Assembly (NCBI GenBank): GCA_900538555.1
Contig: UPYI01000020.1
Location: forward strand, 1 to 49,269
Direction of reading: 5' to 3'
DNA length: 49,269 nt
Origin: an uncultured Porphyromonadaceae bacterium
Lineage (GTDB): Bacteria; Bacteroidota; Bacteroidia; Bacteroidales; Barnesiellaceae
The notes under the pieces are model-generated. The model made no database searches. It was given only the letters and a program-made list of their open reading frames with translations, and had not been told where the DNA came from. Position numbers and translations under genes: made by a program. Shown one piece after another: positions 35,851 to 44,550 of the stretch (positions are counted from its first letter, which is position 1; each line of letters starts with the position of its first letter).

Positions 35851-35858
35851 TACTTTTG
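35851..35858 (+). promoter_or_regulatory. Putative promoter -7 element for the acetyltransferase gene
   Basis: TACTTTTG matches TAnnTTTG, 44 bp upstream of the ATG at 35903. Confidence 0.5.
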
Positions 35859-35902
35859 AAGCGTCAAAATATTTTCAATCACGTATTAAAGCATAAATAG
35901 AT

Positions 35903-36430
35903 ATGGACGAAATCAGAATAGACTGCGCCAATCAAAGCGAAGAAGATCTGACATTGGCGGCAGAACAGACCCGACTGGCATTCGAACTAAATCATACCCT
36001 GCCCCTGACGGAAGAATACGACAGGTTGCTCCACCAACTTTTCCCCAATATGGGAGAAGGAAGTGTAATTAGAACTCCGATTACAGTCGTAAGAGCCCAC
36101 CATGTAAAAATCGGCAAGCATGTCATCATCATGAACGGCTGTCTGATGATGGCTGCCGGAGGCATTACCATAGACGATGAAGCACAGGTTGCAGCCAATG
36201 TACAATTAATCTCCAACAATCACGATCTGGAAAACCGCATGATAATCACTTGCAAACCGGTACATATCTGCCGCCGGGCATGGATCGGAGCGGGAGCGAC
36301 CATTCTGCCCGGCATCACCATTGGAGAAAACAGTGTTGTAGGGGCTGGTAGCGTAGTCACCAAAGATGTAGAACCGAATACGATCGTAGCCGGAAATCCG
36401 GCACGGGTAATCCGTAAGATAGAACCATAA
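35903..36430 (+). CDS. Hexapeptide-repeat O-acetyltransferase (maltose/galactoside/NodL type)
   Basis: A 175-residue left-handed beta-helix protein of the sugar O-acetyltransferase family. The hexapeptide repeats run from VVRAHHVKIGKHVIIMNGC to WIGAGATILPGITIGENSVVGAGSVVTKDVEPNTIVAGNPARVIRKI. The likely catalytic histidine is H107 in SNNHDLEN. These trimeric enzymes transfer acetyl from acetyl-CoA to a sugar or related hydroxyl. The acceptor is unknown. The N-terminal Mac domain is present but short. An SDR gene follows after 68 bp on the same strand. Confidence 0.88.
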   Translation: MDEIRIDCANQSEEDLTLAAEQTRLAFELNHTLPLTEEYDRLLHQLFPNMGEGSVIRTPITVVRAHHVKIGKHVIIMNGCLMMAAGGITIDDEAQVAANVQLISNNHDLENRMIITCKPVHICRRAWIGAGATILPGITIGENSVVGAGSVVTKDVEPNTIVAGNPARVIRKIEP

Positions 36431-36498
36431 ACACTCCCTTTACAACCCCACCAACTCCCAGACAAGACGGAATAACCGTCGTCCAAAAACAAACAACG

Positions 36499-37326
36499 AT
36501 GAAAAAAGAAGTAATGATACTGACCGGAGCGGGTCAGATAGGTATAGCCATAGCCCGCCGCATGGGATACGGAATGAAAATAATAATCGGCGACAGACGA
36601 ATCGCCAATGCGGAACTCATGGCAGAAACCATGAACCGGGCAGGATTCGATGCCTCCCCGTTCGAAATGGATTTGTCTTCACGCGAATCCATTCTGGATC
36701 TGACAGATAATGCTCAAAGACTCGGCAAAATAAAAATGCTTATCAATGCCGCCGGCGTATCGCCGAGCCAAGCCTCCATAGAAACCATTCTAAAAGTAGA
36801 TCTCTACGGCACGGCTGTTCTTTTGGAAGAAGTCGGTAAAGTCATTGCCGAAAAAGGCACGGGGGTCACTATTTCCAGCCAATCGGGATATCGACTGCCG
36901 GCTTTGACCGCCGAAGAGGATGAACAGCTTGCGACCACTCCGACCGAGCAACTGCTATCTATCGACCTGCTCCGACCTGAAAACATACACGACACACTGC
37001 ATGCCTACCAATTAGCCAAACGCTGCAATGTAAAACGGGTTATGGCGGAAGCCGTACATTGGGGCAAACGGGGTGCACGGATCAATTCTATTTCGCCGGG
37101 CATCATAGTCACTCCGCTTGCCATAGATGAATTCAACGGACCACGCGGCAACTTCTACAAAAATATGTTCGCTCAATGTCCGGCAGGTCGTCCGGGTACA
37201 GCCGATGAAGTCGCCAATGTAGCGGAATTGCTGATGAGCGACCGCGGAGCATTTATCACCGGATCCGATATTCTGATAGACGGCGGTGCTACTGCCGCCT
37301 ACTTCTACGGATCATTGAAACCATAG
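36499..37326 (+). CDS. Short-chain dehydrogenase/reductase (SDR)
   Basis: A 275-residue NAD(P)-dependent oxidoreductase. The cofactor motif TGAGQIG is at 9-15, NAAG at 82-85, and the catalytic Y169-x3-K173 in AYQLAKRCN. The preceding serines (125-126) are separated from the Tyr by about 43 residues instead of the usual ~13, through an extra segment rich in acidic and Leu residues that could form a substrate lid. ISPGIIVTPLA and ITGSDILIDGGA near the end are normal. The substrate is unknown. It probably shares a transcript with the acetyltransferase. Confidence 0.88.
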   Translation: MKKEVMILTGAGQIGIAIARRMGYGMKIIIGDRRIANAELMAETMNRAGFDASPFEMDLSSRESILDLTDNAQRLGKIKMLINAAGVSPSQASIETILKVDLYGTAVLLEEVGKVIAEKGTGVTISSQSGYRLPALTAEEDEQLATTPTEQLLSIDLLRPENIHDTLHAYQLAKRCNVKRVMAEAVHWGKRGARINSISPGIIVTPLAIDEFNGPRGNFYKNMFAQCPAGRPGTADEVANVAELLMSDRGAFITGSDILIDGGATAAYFYGSLKP

Positions 37327-37753
37327 AAACAGAAACGGCTTGCAGTATTCTCCAATCCAATTGCTCTTCAATAATAGCGAACGGTGAATTATAAACTTTT
37401 TACAACTGCATTCGCAGAACAACACTCCTGCCGCAACCGGATCACCACCAGTTGCGGCAGAATACATTTTACTGTCTTCCGAAATAAACCGGCAAAACAA
37501 GCTGCCGGATAGTAATCGGTTTACATACCCGGAAAACGGTTGCACAGCAACCTGACTATCCAAAAGCCGGCATATCCAAATACGTTTTTACAAAACTAAC
37601 ATATCAAGGCTTACCTGTCGCGGCTATCCTGCCGCGATACGATTTTGTATCCTGCCCCCAAAAAGTAAACCATCTTATAAAGTATATATGTACATTTTTT
37701 ATTATCTTGCATCGTTTTTTAATATATTTACTATCTAACATCCAAAATAGCAA
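37327..37753. other. 427-bp spacer with four hairpins upstream of the OPT transporter gene
   Basis: No gene is supported. Hairpins: CTGC-ATTC-GCAG (37406-37417); CTGCCGCAAC/GTTGCGGCAG (37428-37460, perfect 10-bp stem, possible terminator of the SDR gene); GGTTGC-ACA-GCAACC (37538-37552); and TCGCGGC/GCCGCGA (37618-37637). TATCCTGCC occurs twice (37625 and 37648). I find no clear TAnnTTTG promoter for the transporter. Confidence 0.5.
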
Positions 37754-39754
37754 ATGGAAAATAAAGAAAATCAGCCTGTTGAATTGCCGGATAACGCATT
37801 TCGGGAATTAAAGGAAGGCGAAGAGTACCACCCGATCATGTCGCCGGGAAAAGTATATCCCGAAGTGACCGTATGGTCGGTATCGTGGGGTATCGTCATG
37901 GCGGTCATCTTTTCTGCCGCCGCCGCATTTTTGGGACTGAAAGTCGGACAAGTGTTCGAAGCTGCCATTCCCATCGCTATCATCGCCGTCGGTTTGTCGA
38001 ACGGGACAAAACGTAAGAATGCTTTGGGCGAGAATGTCATCATTCAATCGATCGGCGCTTGTTCGGGCGTGATCGTTGCCGGTGCCATATTCACCCTCCC
38101 GGCTTTGTATATCCTGCAAGCCAAATACCCCGAACTGACTGTGAACTTCATGGAAGTATTCCTCAGTTCTCTGTTGGGCGGTATCTTAGGTATTTTATTC
38201 CTGATCCCGTTCCGGAAATATTTCGTTTCGGACATGCACGGCAAATATCCTTTCCCCGAAGCTACCGCCACAACACAAGTGTTGGTATCGGGCGAGAAAG
38301 CCGGCAATCAGGCTAAACCGCTTATATTCGCCGGTCTTATCGGCGGTCTGTACGACTTCTGCCTCTCCACTTTCGGATTTTGGAGCGAGGTACTGACTAC
38401 CCGCATCCTGCCGTTCGGCGAAGCGGTAGCACAAAAAGCCAAAGCCGTATTTACGGTCAATACCAGCGCCGCCATTCTGGGCTTGGGCTATATCATCGGT
38501 CTGAAATACTGTATGATCATCTGTGCCGGTTCGCTGTTCGTCTGGTTCGTCATTATCCCGGGAATGAACTTGATTTGGGGCGATGTGGTTCTCACTTTGG
38601 GCAATAGCCATATCACCGAAACCGTAGGCGCAATGACACCCGAAACGATCTTCACGACATACGCACGTTACATCGGTATCGGCGGTATTGCCATGGCTGG
38701 TGTGATCGGTATTATCAAATCGTGGGGAATCATAAAAGGTGCAGTAGGCTTGGCTTCGAAAGAGCTGAGCGGGAAAAGCGCATCTGCCGACAAGGAGAAG
38801 ACTCCGCGCACACAACGCGACCTGTCGATGAAATTCGTAGCTATCGCCGCTATCGTAGCATTGCTTTGCACCTTGTTGTTCTTCTATATCGGAGTCATTC
38901 ATAACATCTGGCAAGCAATCATCGCATTCCTCGTCGTTACGATTATCGCATTCCTGTTCACCACAGTTGCAGCCAACGCTATCGCTATCGTAGGTTCGAA
39001 CCCGGTATCGGGTATGACCCTGATGACCTTGATCCTCGCATCGGTAGTTCTGGTAGCTATCGGATTGAAAGGTACAAGCGGTATGGTGGCAGCCTTGATT
39101 ATCGGCGGTGTCGTATGTACGGCTCTCTCCATGGCAGGAGGCTTCATTACGGACTTGAAAATCGGTTATTGGCTCGGCTCTACCCCTGCCAAACAGGAAA
39201 CATGGAAATTCCTCGGTACACTGGTATCCGCCGCAACAGTAGGCGGTGTTATCCTCATTTTAAATGAGACTTACGGATTCACCGGTGAAAATGCGCTGAT
39301 CGCTCCACAAGCCAATGCAATGGCAGCCGTTATCGATCCGTTGATGAGCGGCGAAAGCGCACCGTGGATCCTTTACGGCATCGGAGCAGTATTGGCTGTA
39401 TTGCTGACCTTATTTAAAGTTCCGGCATTGGCATTTGCCTTGGGAATGTTCATTCCTTTGCACTTGAACACACCGTTGGTAATCGGCGGTCTGGTAAGTT
39501 GGTACGTAGGTTCCCGCTCGAAAAATGAAGCATTGAATAAAGCGCGTGTAGACAAAGGCACTCTCCTCGCCTCCGGATTTATTGCCGGCGGAGCCTTGAT
39601 GGGTGTAGTAAGTGCAGGTATGCGTTTCGCCGGATTCGAATACAACTGCGAATGGAGCGAAACGGTAAAACAAGCTATCGGGTTAGTCGCTTATCTGGCT
39701 ATCATCGCCTATCTGGCATTCGCCAGCATGAAAACCGATACCGAAAAGAAATAA
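37754..39754 (+). CDS. OPT-family oligopeptide transporter
   Basis: A 666-residue polytopic inner-membrane protein with about 14-16 hydrophobic helices. The start PGKVYPEVTVWSVSWGIVMAVIFSAAAAFLGLKVGQVFEAAIPIAI and the internal ANAIAIVGSNPVSGMTLMTL and LSMAGGFITDLKIGYWLGSTPAKQE are OPT-family signatures. Bacterial OPT proteins are proton-coupled importers of small peptides or metal-peptide conjugates; the substrate here is unknown. The gene stands alone between a hairpin-rich spacer and a strong terminator. Confidence 0.92.
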   Translation: MENKENQPVELPDNAFRELKEGEEYHPIMSPGKVYPEVTVWSVSWGIVMAVIFSAAAAFLGLKVGQVFEAAIPIAIIAVGLSNGTKRKNALGENVIIQSIGACSGVIVAGAIFTLPALYILQAKYPELTVNFMEVFLSSLLGGILGILFLIPFRKYFVSDMHGKYPFPEATATTQVLVSGEKAGNQAKPLIFAGLIGGLYDFCLSTFGFWSEVLTTRILPFGEAVAQKAKAVFTVNTSAAILGLGYIIGLKYCMIICAGSLFVWFVIIPGMNLIWGDVVLTLGNSHITETVGAMTPETIFTTYARYIGIGGIAMAGVIGIIKSWGIIKGAVGLASKELSGKSASADKEKTPRTQRDLSMKFVAIAAIVALLCTLLFFYIGVIHNIWQAIIAFLVVTIIAFLFTTVAANAIAIVGSNPVSGMTLMTLILASVVLVAIGLKGTSGMVAALIIGGVVCTALSMAGGFITDLKIGYWLGSTPAKQETWKFLGTLVSAATVGGVILILNETYGFTGENALIAPQANAMAAVIDPLMSGESAPWILYGIGAVLAVLLTLFKVPALAFALGMFIPLHLNTPLVIGGLVSWYVGSRSKNEALNKARVDKGTLLASGFIAGGALMGVVSAGMRFAGFEYNCEWSETVKQAIGLVAYLAIIAYLAFASMKTDTEKK

Positions 39755-39801
39755 CCAAACGACTGTACTCAAAGGGTATTAAACCTCTACCCTTTTAAAG
39801 G

Positions 39802-39839
39802 ACCAGCCCTCGTCACAAGAATCTGTGACGAGGGCTGGT
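39802..39839 (+). terminator. Intrinsic terminator after the OPT gene
   Basis: ACCAGCCCTCGTCAC (39802-39816) pairs perfectly with GTGACGAGGGCTGGT (39825-39839) and is followed by TCTTTTTATT. Confidence 0.85.
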
Positions 39840-39910
39840 TCTTTTTATTAACGCCCCCTTATTTCATCGCTTAGGATAGCCGTATTGCCGCCATCCCGGG
39901 GGATTGAAGA

Positions 39911-40366
39911 TCAATAGTTCACTTTCACTTTCGCGCACAATTTACGCAATTTGCCTTCTCCGATAATGGGTGCATGTCCGTCTTCGGGATAAACGATCAG
40001 AAATTCGCCCGGACGAACATTGACATACGATGCGCAGGCAGGAGTAGCAAAGAACTCACGGTCTTTTACCGGATCGTAATCCGTCAAACGGTCGGTCAGT
40101 TCGTCGGTCGGATTCCAGCCGATCACTTCAACGCCGTCCAACGGAATGTGAACGTCGATATAATCGTGATGCACTTCTACTTTGGCTCCTTCCTTGGCAA
40201 CCAGAGTCGATTCGGAATTATTGATAAATAATTTATCGCCATCCAAGTCGATACGTCCCAACTCTTCGTGCAAGAGGTCGTGCGATTTTACATAATCGAA
40301 TAATTGTTTGAATGCCGGATGCAACGCTTCGATACGTGCGCTGTCTCTCAATGTTCCTAAAATCAT
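39911..40366 (-). CDS. YhcH/YjgK/YiaL-family protein (NanQ-like sugar anomerase)
   Basis: A 151-residue single-domain protein of the DUF386 family. GAKVEVHHDYIDVHIPLDGVEVIGW and GEFLIVYPEDGHAPIIGEG give the conserved His/Glu/Asp metal-site pattern of a cupin-like fold. Family members include NanQ, which speeds up anomerisation of sialic acid; others accompany beta-galactosidase or alginate-related genes. There are no sialic-acid genes nearby to support a specific sugar. It has full family length. The gene is separated from the aspS cluster by a terminator. Confidence 0.88.
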   Translation of the reverse strand: MILGTLRDSARIEALHPAFKQLFDYVKSHDLLHEELGRIDLDGDKLFINNSESTLVAKEGAKVEVHHDYIDVHIPLDGVEVIGWNPTDELTDRLTDYDPVKDREFFATPACASYVNVRPGEFLIVYPEDGHAPIIGEGKLRKLCAKVKVNY

Positions 40367-40401
40367 AACGCGGTGTTTTTTACAGTTCTAAATTTAAAAA
40401 G

Positions 40402-40434
40402 ATAAGCCGAACGAGATACTCTCTTTCGGCTTAT
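40402..40434 (-). terminator. Terminator after the aspS-nif3-zinc ribbon cluster
   Basis: ATAAGCCGAA (40402-40411) and TTCGGCTTAT (40425-40434) pair perfectly. On the minus strand the hairpin is followed by CTTTTTAAATT, as expected for an intrinsic terminator of the cluster to its right. Confidence 0.75.
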
Positions 40435-40497
40435 TATGATAATTAACACAGTTCTTTTTCGAAGGCGATGTGTCATGAAGGCCTCGCCCCGCCCGAT

Positions 40498-41268
40498 TTA
40501 TTTTACCTCTTCGGCAGCGATACCCGCCAATTCGGGGTCAATCATAATACGACCGCAGTATTCGCAAACGATAATTTTTTTGCGCATCTTGATGTCGAGT
40601 TGTCTTTGGGGCGGAATACGGTTGAAGCAACCACCGCAGGCGTCGCGCTGAATATAAACGACAGCCAGACCGTTACGGGCATTTTTACGAATCCGTTTGA
40701 ATGCAGCCAACAGACGGGGTTCTACTTTCGTTTCGAGATTCTTCGCTTTCTCGCGCAGTTTTTCTTCGTCTTGTTTGGTCTCAGAAACGATCTCTTCCAA
40801 TTCGTTTTTCTTTTCAGCCAATATGTGACGGCGATCTGCCAAAGTCTCTTTGCAATGTTCTACCTCTGCGGCTTTGTTTTGTTGAGCCTCGGTAAATTCG
40901 CGAATACGTTTTTCGCTCAGTTCGATTTCCAGATTCTGGTATTCGATCTCTTTCGACAGGAAATCGAATTCTTTGTTGTTACGGACATTATCTTGTTGAG
41001 CCGTGTATTTGTCGATCAACGTCTTGCTGTTCTGGATTTCGACTTTCTTACCGGCAATAGCGGATTGAAGTTCTTCGATTTCCGTCTGGAAGTTTTTGAT
41101 ACGAGTTTCCAAACCGATAATCTCATCTTCCAAATCCTGTACTTCCAGCGGGAGTTCACCGCGCAAGGTTTTGATACGGTCGATCTCGGAAAGCATCGTC
41201 TGCAACTCGTACAGCGTTTTCAGCTTTTCTTCCACTGTGTATTCTTTTTCAACTTTACTTGTAGCCAT
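40498..41268 (-). CDS. Coiled-coil protein with C4-type zinc ribbon
   Basis: A 256-residue protein. Residues about 15-190 are a long antiparallel coiled coil rich in Glu, Lys and Leu; the C-terminal zinc ribbon has C211-x2-C214 (CGGC) and C235-x2-C238 (CEYC). This is the Bacteroidetes/Chlamydia CT398-type family, thought to act as a nucleic-acid or secretion/flagellar-associated scaffold, with function not settled. It follows nif3 by 5 bp, a conserved arrangement. A putative internal promoter lies at 41321-41328. Confidence 0.88.
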   Translation of the reverse strand: MATSKVEKEYTVEEKLKTLYELQTMLSEIDRIKTLRGELPLEVQDLEDEIIGLETRIKNFQTEIEELQSAIAGKKVEIQNSKTLIDKYTAQQDNVRNNKEFDFLSKEIEYQNLEIELSEKRIREFTEAQQNKAAEVEHCKETLADRRHILAEKKNELEEIVSETKQDEEKLREKAKNLETKVEPRLLAAFKRIRKNARNGLAVVYIQRDACGGCFNRIPPQRQLDIKMRKKIIVCEYCGRIMIDPELAGIAAEEVK

Positions 41269-41273
41269 ATTAT

Positions 41274-42371
41274 TTACAAATAATTTATGGGATTCGTTTC
41301 TACCTTTGTATAATGAATCGCAAAGGTAGGGAATTTTTTTTGAATTATATCACAAAAAATATCTTTTGTGAATTGTTCGCTTTCGTAATGCCCGATTTCC
41401 GCCAGCAAAATACGTCCGTCGTATTCGAAATAGTCGTGATAACGGATCTCTCCGGTCAGAAACAGATCGGCACCGGCAGCTACTGCACACGACGCGAGCG
41501 AAGCACCTGCCCCGCCACATACGGCAACAGTCCGTACCGGACGATTCAGCAACCGCGAATGTTTCAGACATCCGGCAGAAAAGCCCGATTTGATCTTCTG
41601 CAACAGTTCCGTCTCGTCTTCGACGCAAGGCAATTCACCGATAATCCCGCCTCCGACATTCTGCCAACTGTTCTGCAAGGCAATCAAATCGTAAGCAGGT
41701 TCTTCGTAGGGATGTGCCGACAACAATGCCGACACAACAGCCGACTGCAAATATGCCGGCAATATCACCTCTATCCGTTCTTCGGGCTCATGGTGTATCT
41801 CGCCGATACTCCCGCAATAGGGATGTGCCCCCTCGCCTGCCCTGAAACTGCCACTTCCCTGCTGACTGAACGCACAGCAATCGTAATTGCCGATATGCCC
41901 TGCCCCGGCAGAGAACAAAGCCCGACGCACAGATTCCGCATCGGCTACGGGCACATAAGTCACCAACTTCATCAGCAGTCCATGCACCGGATCGAGAATC
42001 CGTACATTCTGCAATCCGAGGATTTCGGCAATACGGTAATTTACGCCACCGGGGGCATTGTCCAGATTGGTATGGGCGGAATAGACGGCAATATCGTTCC
42101 GGATCGCTTTTATTACAGTCCGTTCGACCGCACTCTTTCCAGTCAGCGACTTCACGCCCTTAAACAGCAACGGATGATGCGACACAATCAGATTCACGTT
42201 ACGGGCAATCGCCTCGTCCACTACCTCTTCCGTCACATCAATACAAAGCAGTGCTCCTGTCGCCTCACGCGATCTGTCACCGAGTTGCAACCCGGCGTTG
42301 TCGTAGCTTTCCTGCCACGACAACGGGGCGAACTCTTCTATGGCTCGTGCTATATCTCCGACTGTCGCCAT
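41274..42371 (-). CDS. Nif3-like dinuclear metal-centre protein (GTP cyclohydrolase I type 2 family)
   Basis: A 365-residue protein of the Nif3/YqfO/YbgI family. Metal ligands include H65 and H66 in VSHHPLLFKG, the acidic and His residues of YSAHTNLDNAPGG, and H/E in IGHYESEQF near the end. The long form carries the central PII/CutA-like insertion (about 130-235, with ILPAYLQSAVVSALLSAHPYEEPAYD). The biochemical role is not settled: some members bind metals or show GTP cyclohydrolase activity, others do not. It lies 7 bp downstream of aspS and 5 bp upstream of the zinc-ribbon gene. Confidence 0.92.
   Translation of the reverse strand: MATVGDIARAIEEFAPLSWQESYDNAGLQLGDRSREATGALLCIDVTEEVVDEAIARNVNLIVSHHPLLFKGVKSLTGKSAVERTVIKAIRNDIAVYSAHTNLDNAPGGVNYRIAEILGLQNVRILDPVHGLLMKLVTYVPVADAESVRRALFSAGAGHIGNYDCCAFSQQGSGSFRAGEGAHPYCGSIGEIHHEPEERIEVILPAYLQSAVVSALLSAHPYEEPAYDLIALQNSWQNVGGGIIGELPCVEDETELLQKIKSGFSAGCLKHSRLLNRPVRTVAVCGGAGASLASCAVAAGADLFLTGEIRYHDYFEYDGRILLAEIGHYESEQFTKDIFCDIIQKKFPTFAIHYTKVETNPINYL
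41321..41328 (-). promoter_or_regulatory. Putative internal promoter for the zinc-ribbon gene
   Basis: Minus-strand TACCTTTG matches TAnnTTTG, inside the 3' end of nif3, 53 bp upstream of the zinc-ribbon start codon. A mirror copy (TACCTTTG at 41301-41308 on the plus strand) lies 12 bp away, making an inverted pair. Confidence 0.4.
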
Positions 42372-42378
42372 ATCCGGA

Positions 42379-44139
42379 CTATTTTTTTTCTTTCAAATCT
42401 ACCTTCAATTGCAATTCATCCAATTGCATATCGTCAATCACGGAGGGCGCATCCAACATCACATCGCGTCCGGAATTGTTTTTCGGGAACGCAATGCAGT
42501 CGCGGATCGAATCCAAACCGGCAAAGATAGAGACGAATCGGTCGAGACCGAATGCCAGACCTCCGTGAGGCGGTGCTCCGTATTTGAACGCATTCATCAA
42601 GAAGCCGAACTGCTCCTGCGCTTTTTCCGCCGTGAATCCCAATACCTTGAACATACGTTGCTGCAACTCGCTGTCGTGGATACGAATCGATCCGCCGCCC
42701 AGTTCCACACCGTTTACCACCATGTCGTACGCATTGGCACGTACTGCACCCGGATTGGATTCGAGAATATCCACATCTTCCGGATTGGGCGATGTGAACG
42801 GATGGTGCATGGCGTAATAACGTTGCGTTTCTTCATCCCATTCCAACAACGGGAAGTCGATCACCCACAACGGAGCATATACGTTTTTGTCGCGATAGCC
42901 CAAACGCGAACCCATTTCGAGACGGAGTTCGCACAAAGCCTTGCGGGTCTTCATCGTTTCTCCCGCCAATATCAACATCAAGTCGCCGGGGCATGCGCCG
43001 AAGCGTTCCGCCCAAGCTTTCAAATCGTCTTGCGAATAGAACTTATCGACCGACGATTTGAATGTTCCGTTTTCTTCGTAACGGACATATACAAGTCCCT
43101 TCGCGCCTACTTGCGGACGTTTTACGAAATCGGTCAATTCGTCCAATTGCTTGCGCGTATATGAAGCACATCCTTTCGCACAAATACCGGCTACGAAAGG
43201 AACACTGTCGAACACGACGAAATTGTGACCTTCGGTGAGATCTTTCAATTCTACAAACTTCATATCGAAGCGGATATCCGGCTTATCGCTACCATAATAT
43301 TTCATGGCATCCGCCCACGTCATCCGGGGGAACGGTTCGGTAAAGTCGATATTCTTTATGTATTTGAACAAATGTTTTGCCATACCTTCGAATACATTGA
43401 GAACATCTTCCTGCTCGACAAACGACATTTCGCAGTCGATTTGCGTAAACTCAGGCTGACGGTCGGCACGCAAATCCTCATCGCGGAAACATTTTACGAT
43501 TTGGAAATAACGGTCGAAACCCGATACCATCAACAACTGTTTCAATGTTTGAGGCGATTGCGGCAATGCATAAAATTCTCCCGGATTCATGCGCGAGGGC
43601 ACAACAAAATCGCGTGCTCCCTCGGGCGTGGATTTTACCAATACGGGGGTCTCCACTTCGAGGAAGTTCTGTTCATCGAGATAACGACGAACCTCAAATG
43701 CCATTTTGTGACGGAGTTCCAGATTCTTACGGACACACGAACGACGAAGGTCGAGATAACGGTATTGCATCCGCAAATCGTCACCGCCATCGGTATCGTC
43801 CTCGATCGTGAACGGCGGAATCTCGGAAGTACTAAGTACTTTCAATTCGCCCGCAATGATTTCGATATCGCCGGTCGGGATATTTTTATTTTTGCTGGAT
43901 CGTTCGGTAACCTCGCCCGAAACCTGAATCACATACTCACGTCCCAGTTTATTGGCACGTTCGCACAATTCATGATTCACCTCCTGATTGAATACCAACT
44001 GAGTAATGCCATAACGGTCGCGCAGATCGACAAATGTCATACCGCCCATTTTACGGCTACGTTGTACCCAGCCTGCCAGCGTTACCTGCTGACCGACATC
44101 CGACAAACGTAATTCGCCACAAGTTTTAGTTCTGTACAT
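42379..44139 (-). CDS. aspS: Aspartyl-tRNA synthetase
   Basis: A 586-residue class II synthetase that charges tRNA(Asp). The N-terminal OB-fold anticodon-binding domain contains VTLAGWVQRSRKMGGMTFVDLRDRYG. The catalytic domain has class II motif 2, FRDEDLRADRQPEFTQIDCEMSF, and motif 3, GGLAFGLDRFV. The bacterial-type insertion (GAD domain, about 290-410) is present, so this is the long bacterial form, not the archaeal type. It heads aspS-nif3-zinc ribbon with very short spacers. A leader of about 145 nt precedes it. Confidence 0.96.
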   Translation of the reverse strand: MYRTKTCGELRLSDVGQQVTLAGWVQRSRKMGGMTFVDLRDRYGITQLVFNQEVNHELCERANKLGREYVIQVSGEVTERSSKNKNIPTGDIEIIAGELKVLSTSEIPPFTIEDDTDGGDDLRMQYRYLDLRRSCVRKNLELRHKMAFEVRRYLDEQNFLEVETPVLVKSTPEGARDFVVPSRMNPGEFYALPQSPQTLKQLLMVSGFDRYFQIVKCFRDEDLRADRQPEFTQIDCEMSFVEQEDVLNVFEGMAKHLFKYIKNIDFTEPFPRMTWADAMKYYGSDKPDIRFDMKFVELKDLTEGHNFVVFDSVPFVAGICAKGCASYTRKQLDELTDFVKRPQVGAKGLVYVRYEENGTFKSSVDKFYSQDDLKAWAERFGACPGDLMLILAGETMKTRKALCELRLEMGSRLGYRDKNVYAPLWVIDFPLLEWDEETQRYYAMHHPFTSPNPEDVDILESNPGAVRANAYDMVVNGVELGGGSIRIHDSELQQRMFKVLGFTAEKAQEQFGFLMNAFKYGAPPHGGLAFGLDRFVSIFAGLDSIRDCIAFPKNNSGRDVMLDAPSVIDDMQLDELQLKVDLKEKK

Positions 44140-44289
44140 ATCTGTTTTTCAATTATAAATATTCTGTTTCCCCGATCAAGCCGCTTGCCGGATTCATATT
44201 CCACTCTCGGCAATGCCCTGTTCGTTTCAGTAGAAAGAGCGGTATATTTTCCCTCTCTTCCACTTCTGTCCTAACATACGTCAGAGATG

Positions 44290-44297
44290 CAAAATTA
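44290..44297 (-). promoter_or_regulatory. Putative promoter -7 element for aspS
   Basis: Minus-strand TAATTTTG matches TAnnTTTG. It would give an aspS leader of about 145 nt, in which TTGCCG (44203-44208) can pair with CGGCAA about 17 nt away. Confidence 0.4.
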
Positions 44298-44396
44298 ATA
44301 TAAAACATCCGCAAATCGCATAGATATTTCATTTTTTTATCGTTCAAAAAGATTATACTTTTTTCATTGCCGTATTGCATATATCAAAATTATACG

Positions 44397-44404
44397 TACC
44401 TTTG
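44397..44404 (+). promoter_or_regulatory. Putative promoter for tRNA-Pro
   Basis: TACCTTTG with ATTG (44374-44377) 19 bp upstream, ending 12 bp before the tRNA 5' end. Sequence and spacing are the same as in the acyl-CoA ligase promoter. Confidence 0.6.
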
Positions 44405-44416
44405 CGCCGGATTAAT

Positions 44417-44491
44417 CGGGGCGTAGCGCAGTCCGGTTAGCGCACCTGCTTTGGGAGCAGGGGGTCGCGAGTTCGAATCCCGCCACCCCGA
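44417..44491 (+). tRNA. tRNA-Pro (anticodon TGG)
   Basis: The cloverleaf is readable by eye: acceptor arm CGGGGCG...CACCCCG with discriminator A, D-arm GCGC/GCGC, anticodon arm CCTGC-TTTGGGA-GCAGG with TGG at loop positions 34-36, and T-arm with TTCGAAT. Two positions do not form Watson-Crick pairs: C6 against A67 in the acceptor stem and A52 against C62 in the T-stem. CCA is not encoded. A terminator hairpin follows, and a phage tail gene lies on its 3' side. Confidence 0.93.
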
Positions 44492-44497
44492 CAAAAC

Positions 44498-44550
44498 ACA
44501 GATCGCTGAAAATCAATAAAATAAAAGTGATTTTGGCGATCTGTTTTTAT
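44498..44550 (+). terminator. Terminator hairpin after tRNA-Pro
   Basis: ACAGATCGC and GCGATCTGT pair perfectly, continued after a small bulge by an AAAATCA/TGATTTT stem, and followed by TTTTTATTTT. Confidence 0.7.

Noticed and set aside
40468..41283. 271-codon plus-strand frame
   Set aside because: Antisense to the coiled-coil zinc-ribbon gene; its Phe/Leu-rich composition mirrors the Lys/Glu codons of the real gene.
41313..42530. 405-codon plus-strand frame
   Set aside because: Antisense to nif3 and the aspS 3' end, both with clear family motifs; the product has no domain.
44153..44380. 75-codon minus-strand frame upstream of aspS
   Set aside because: No recognisable features; it overlaps the predicted aspS promoter and leader.
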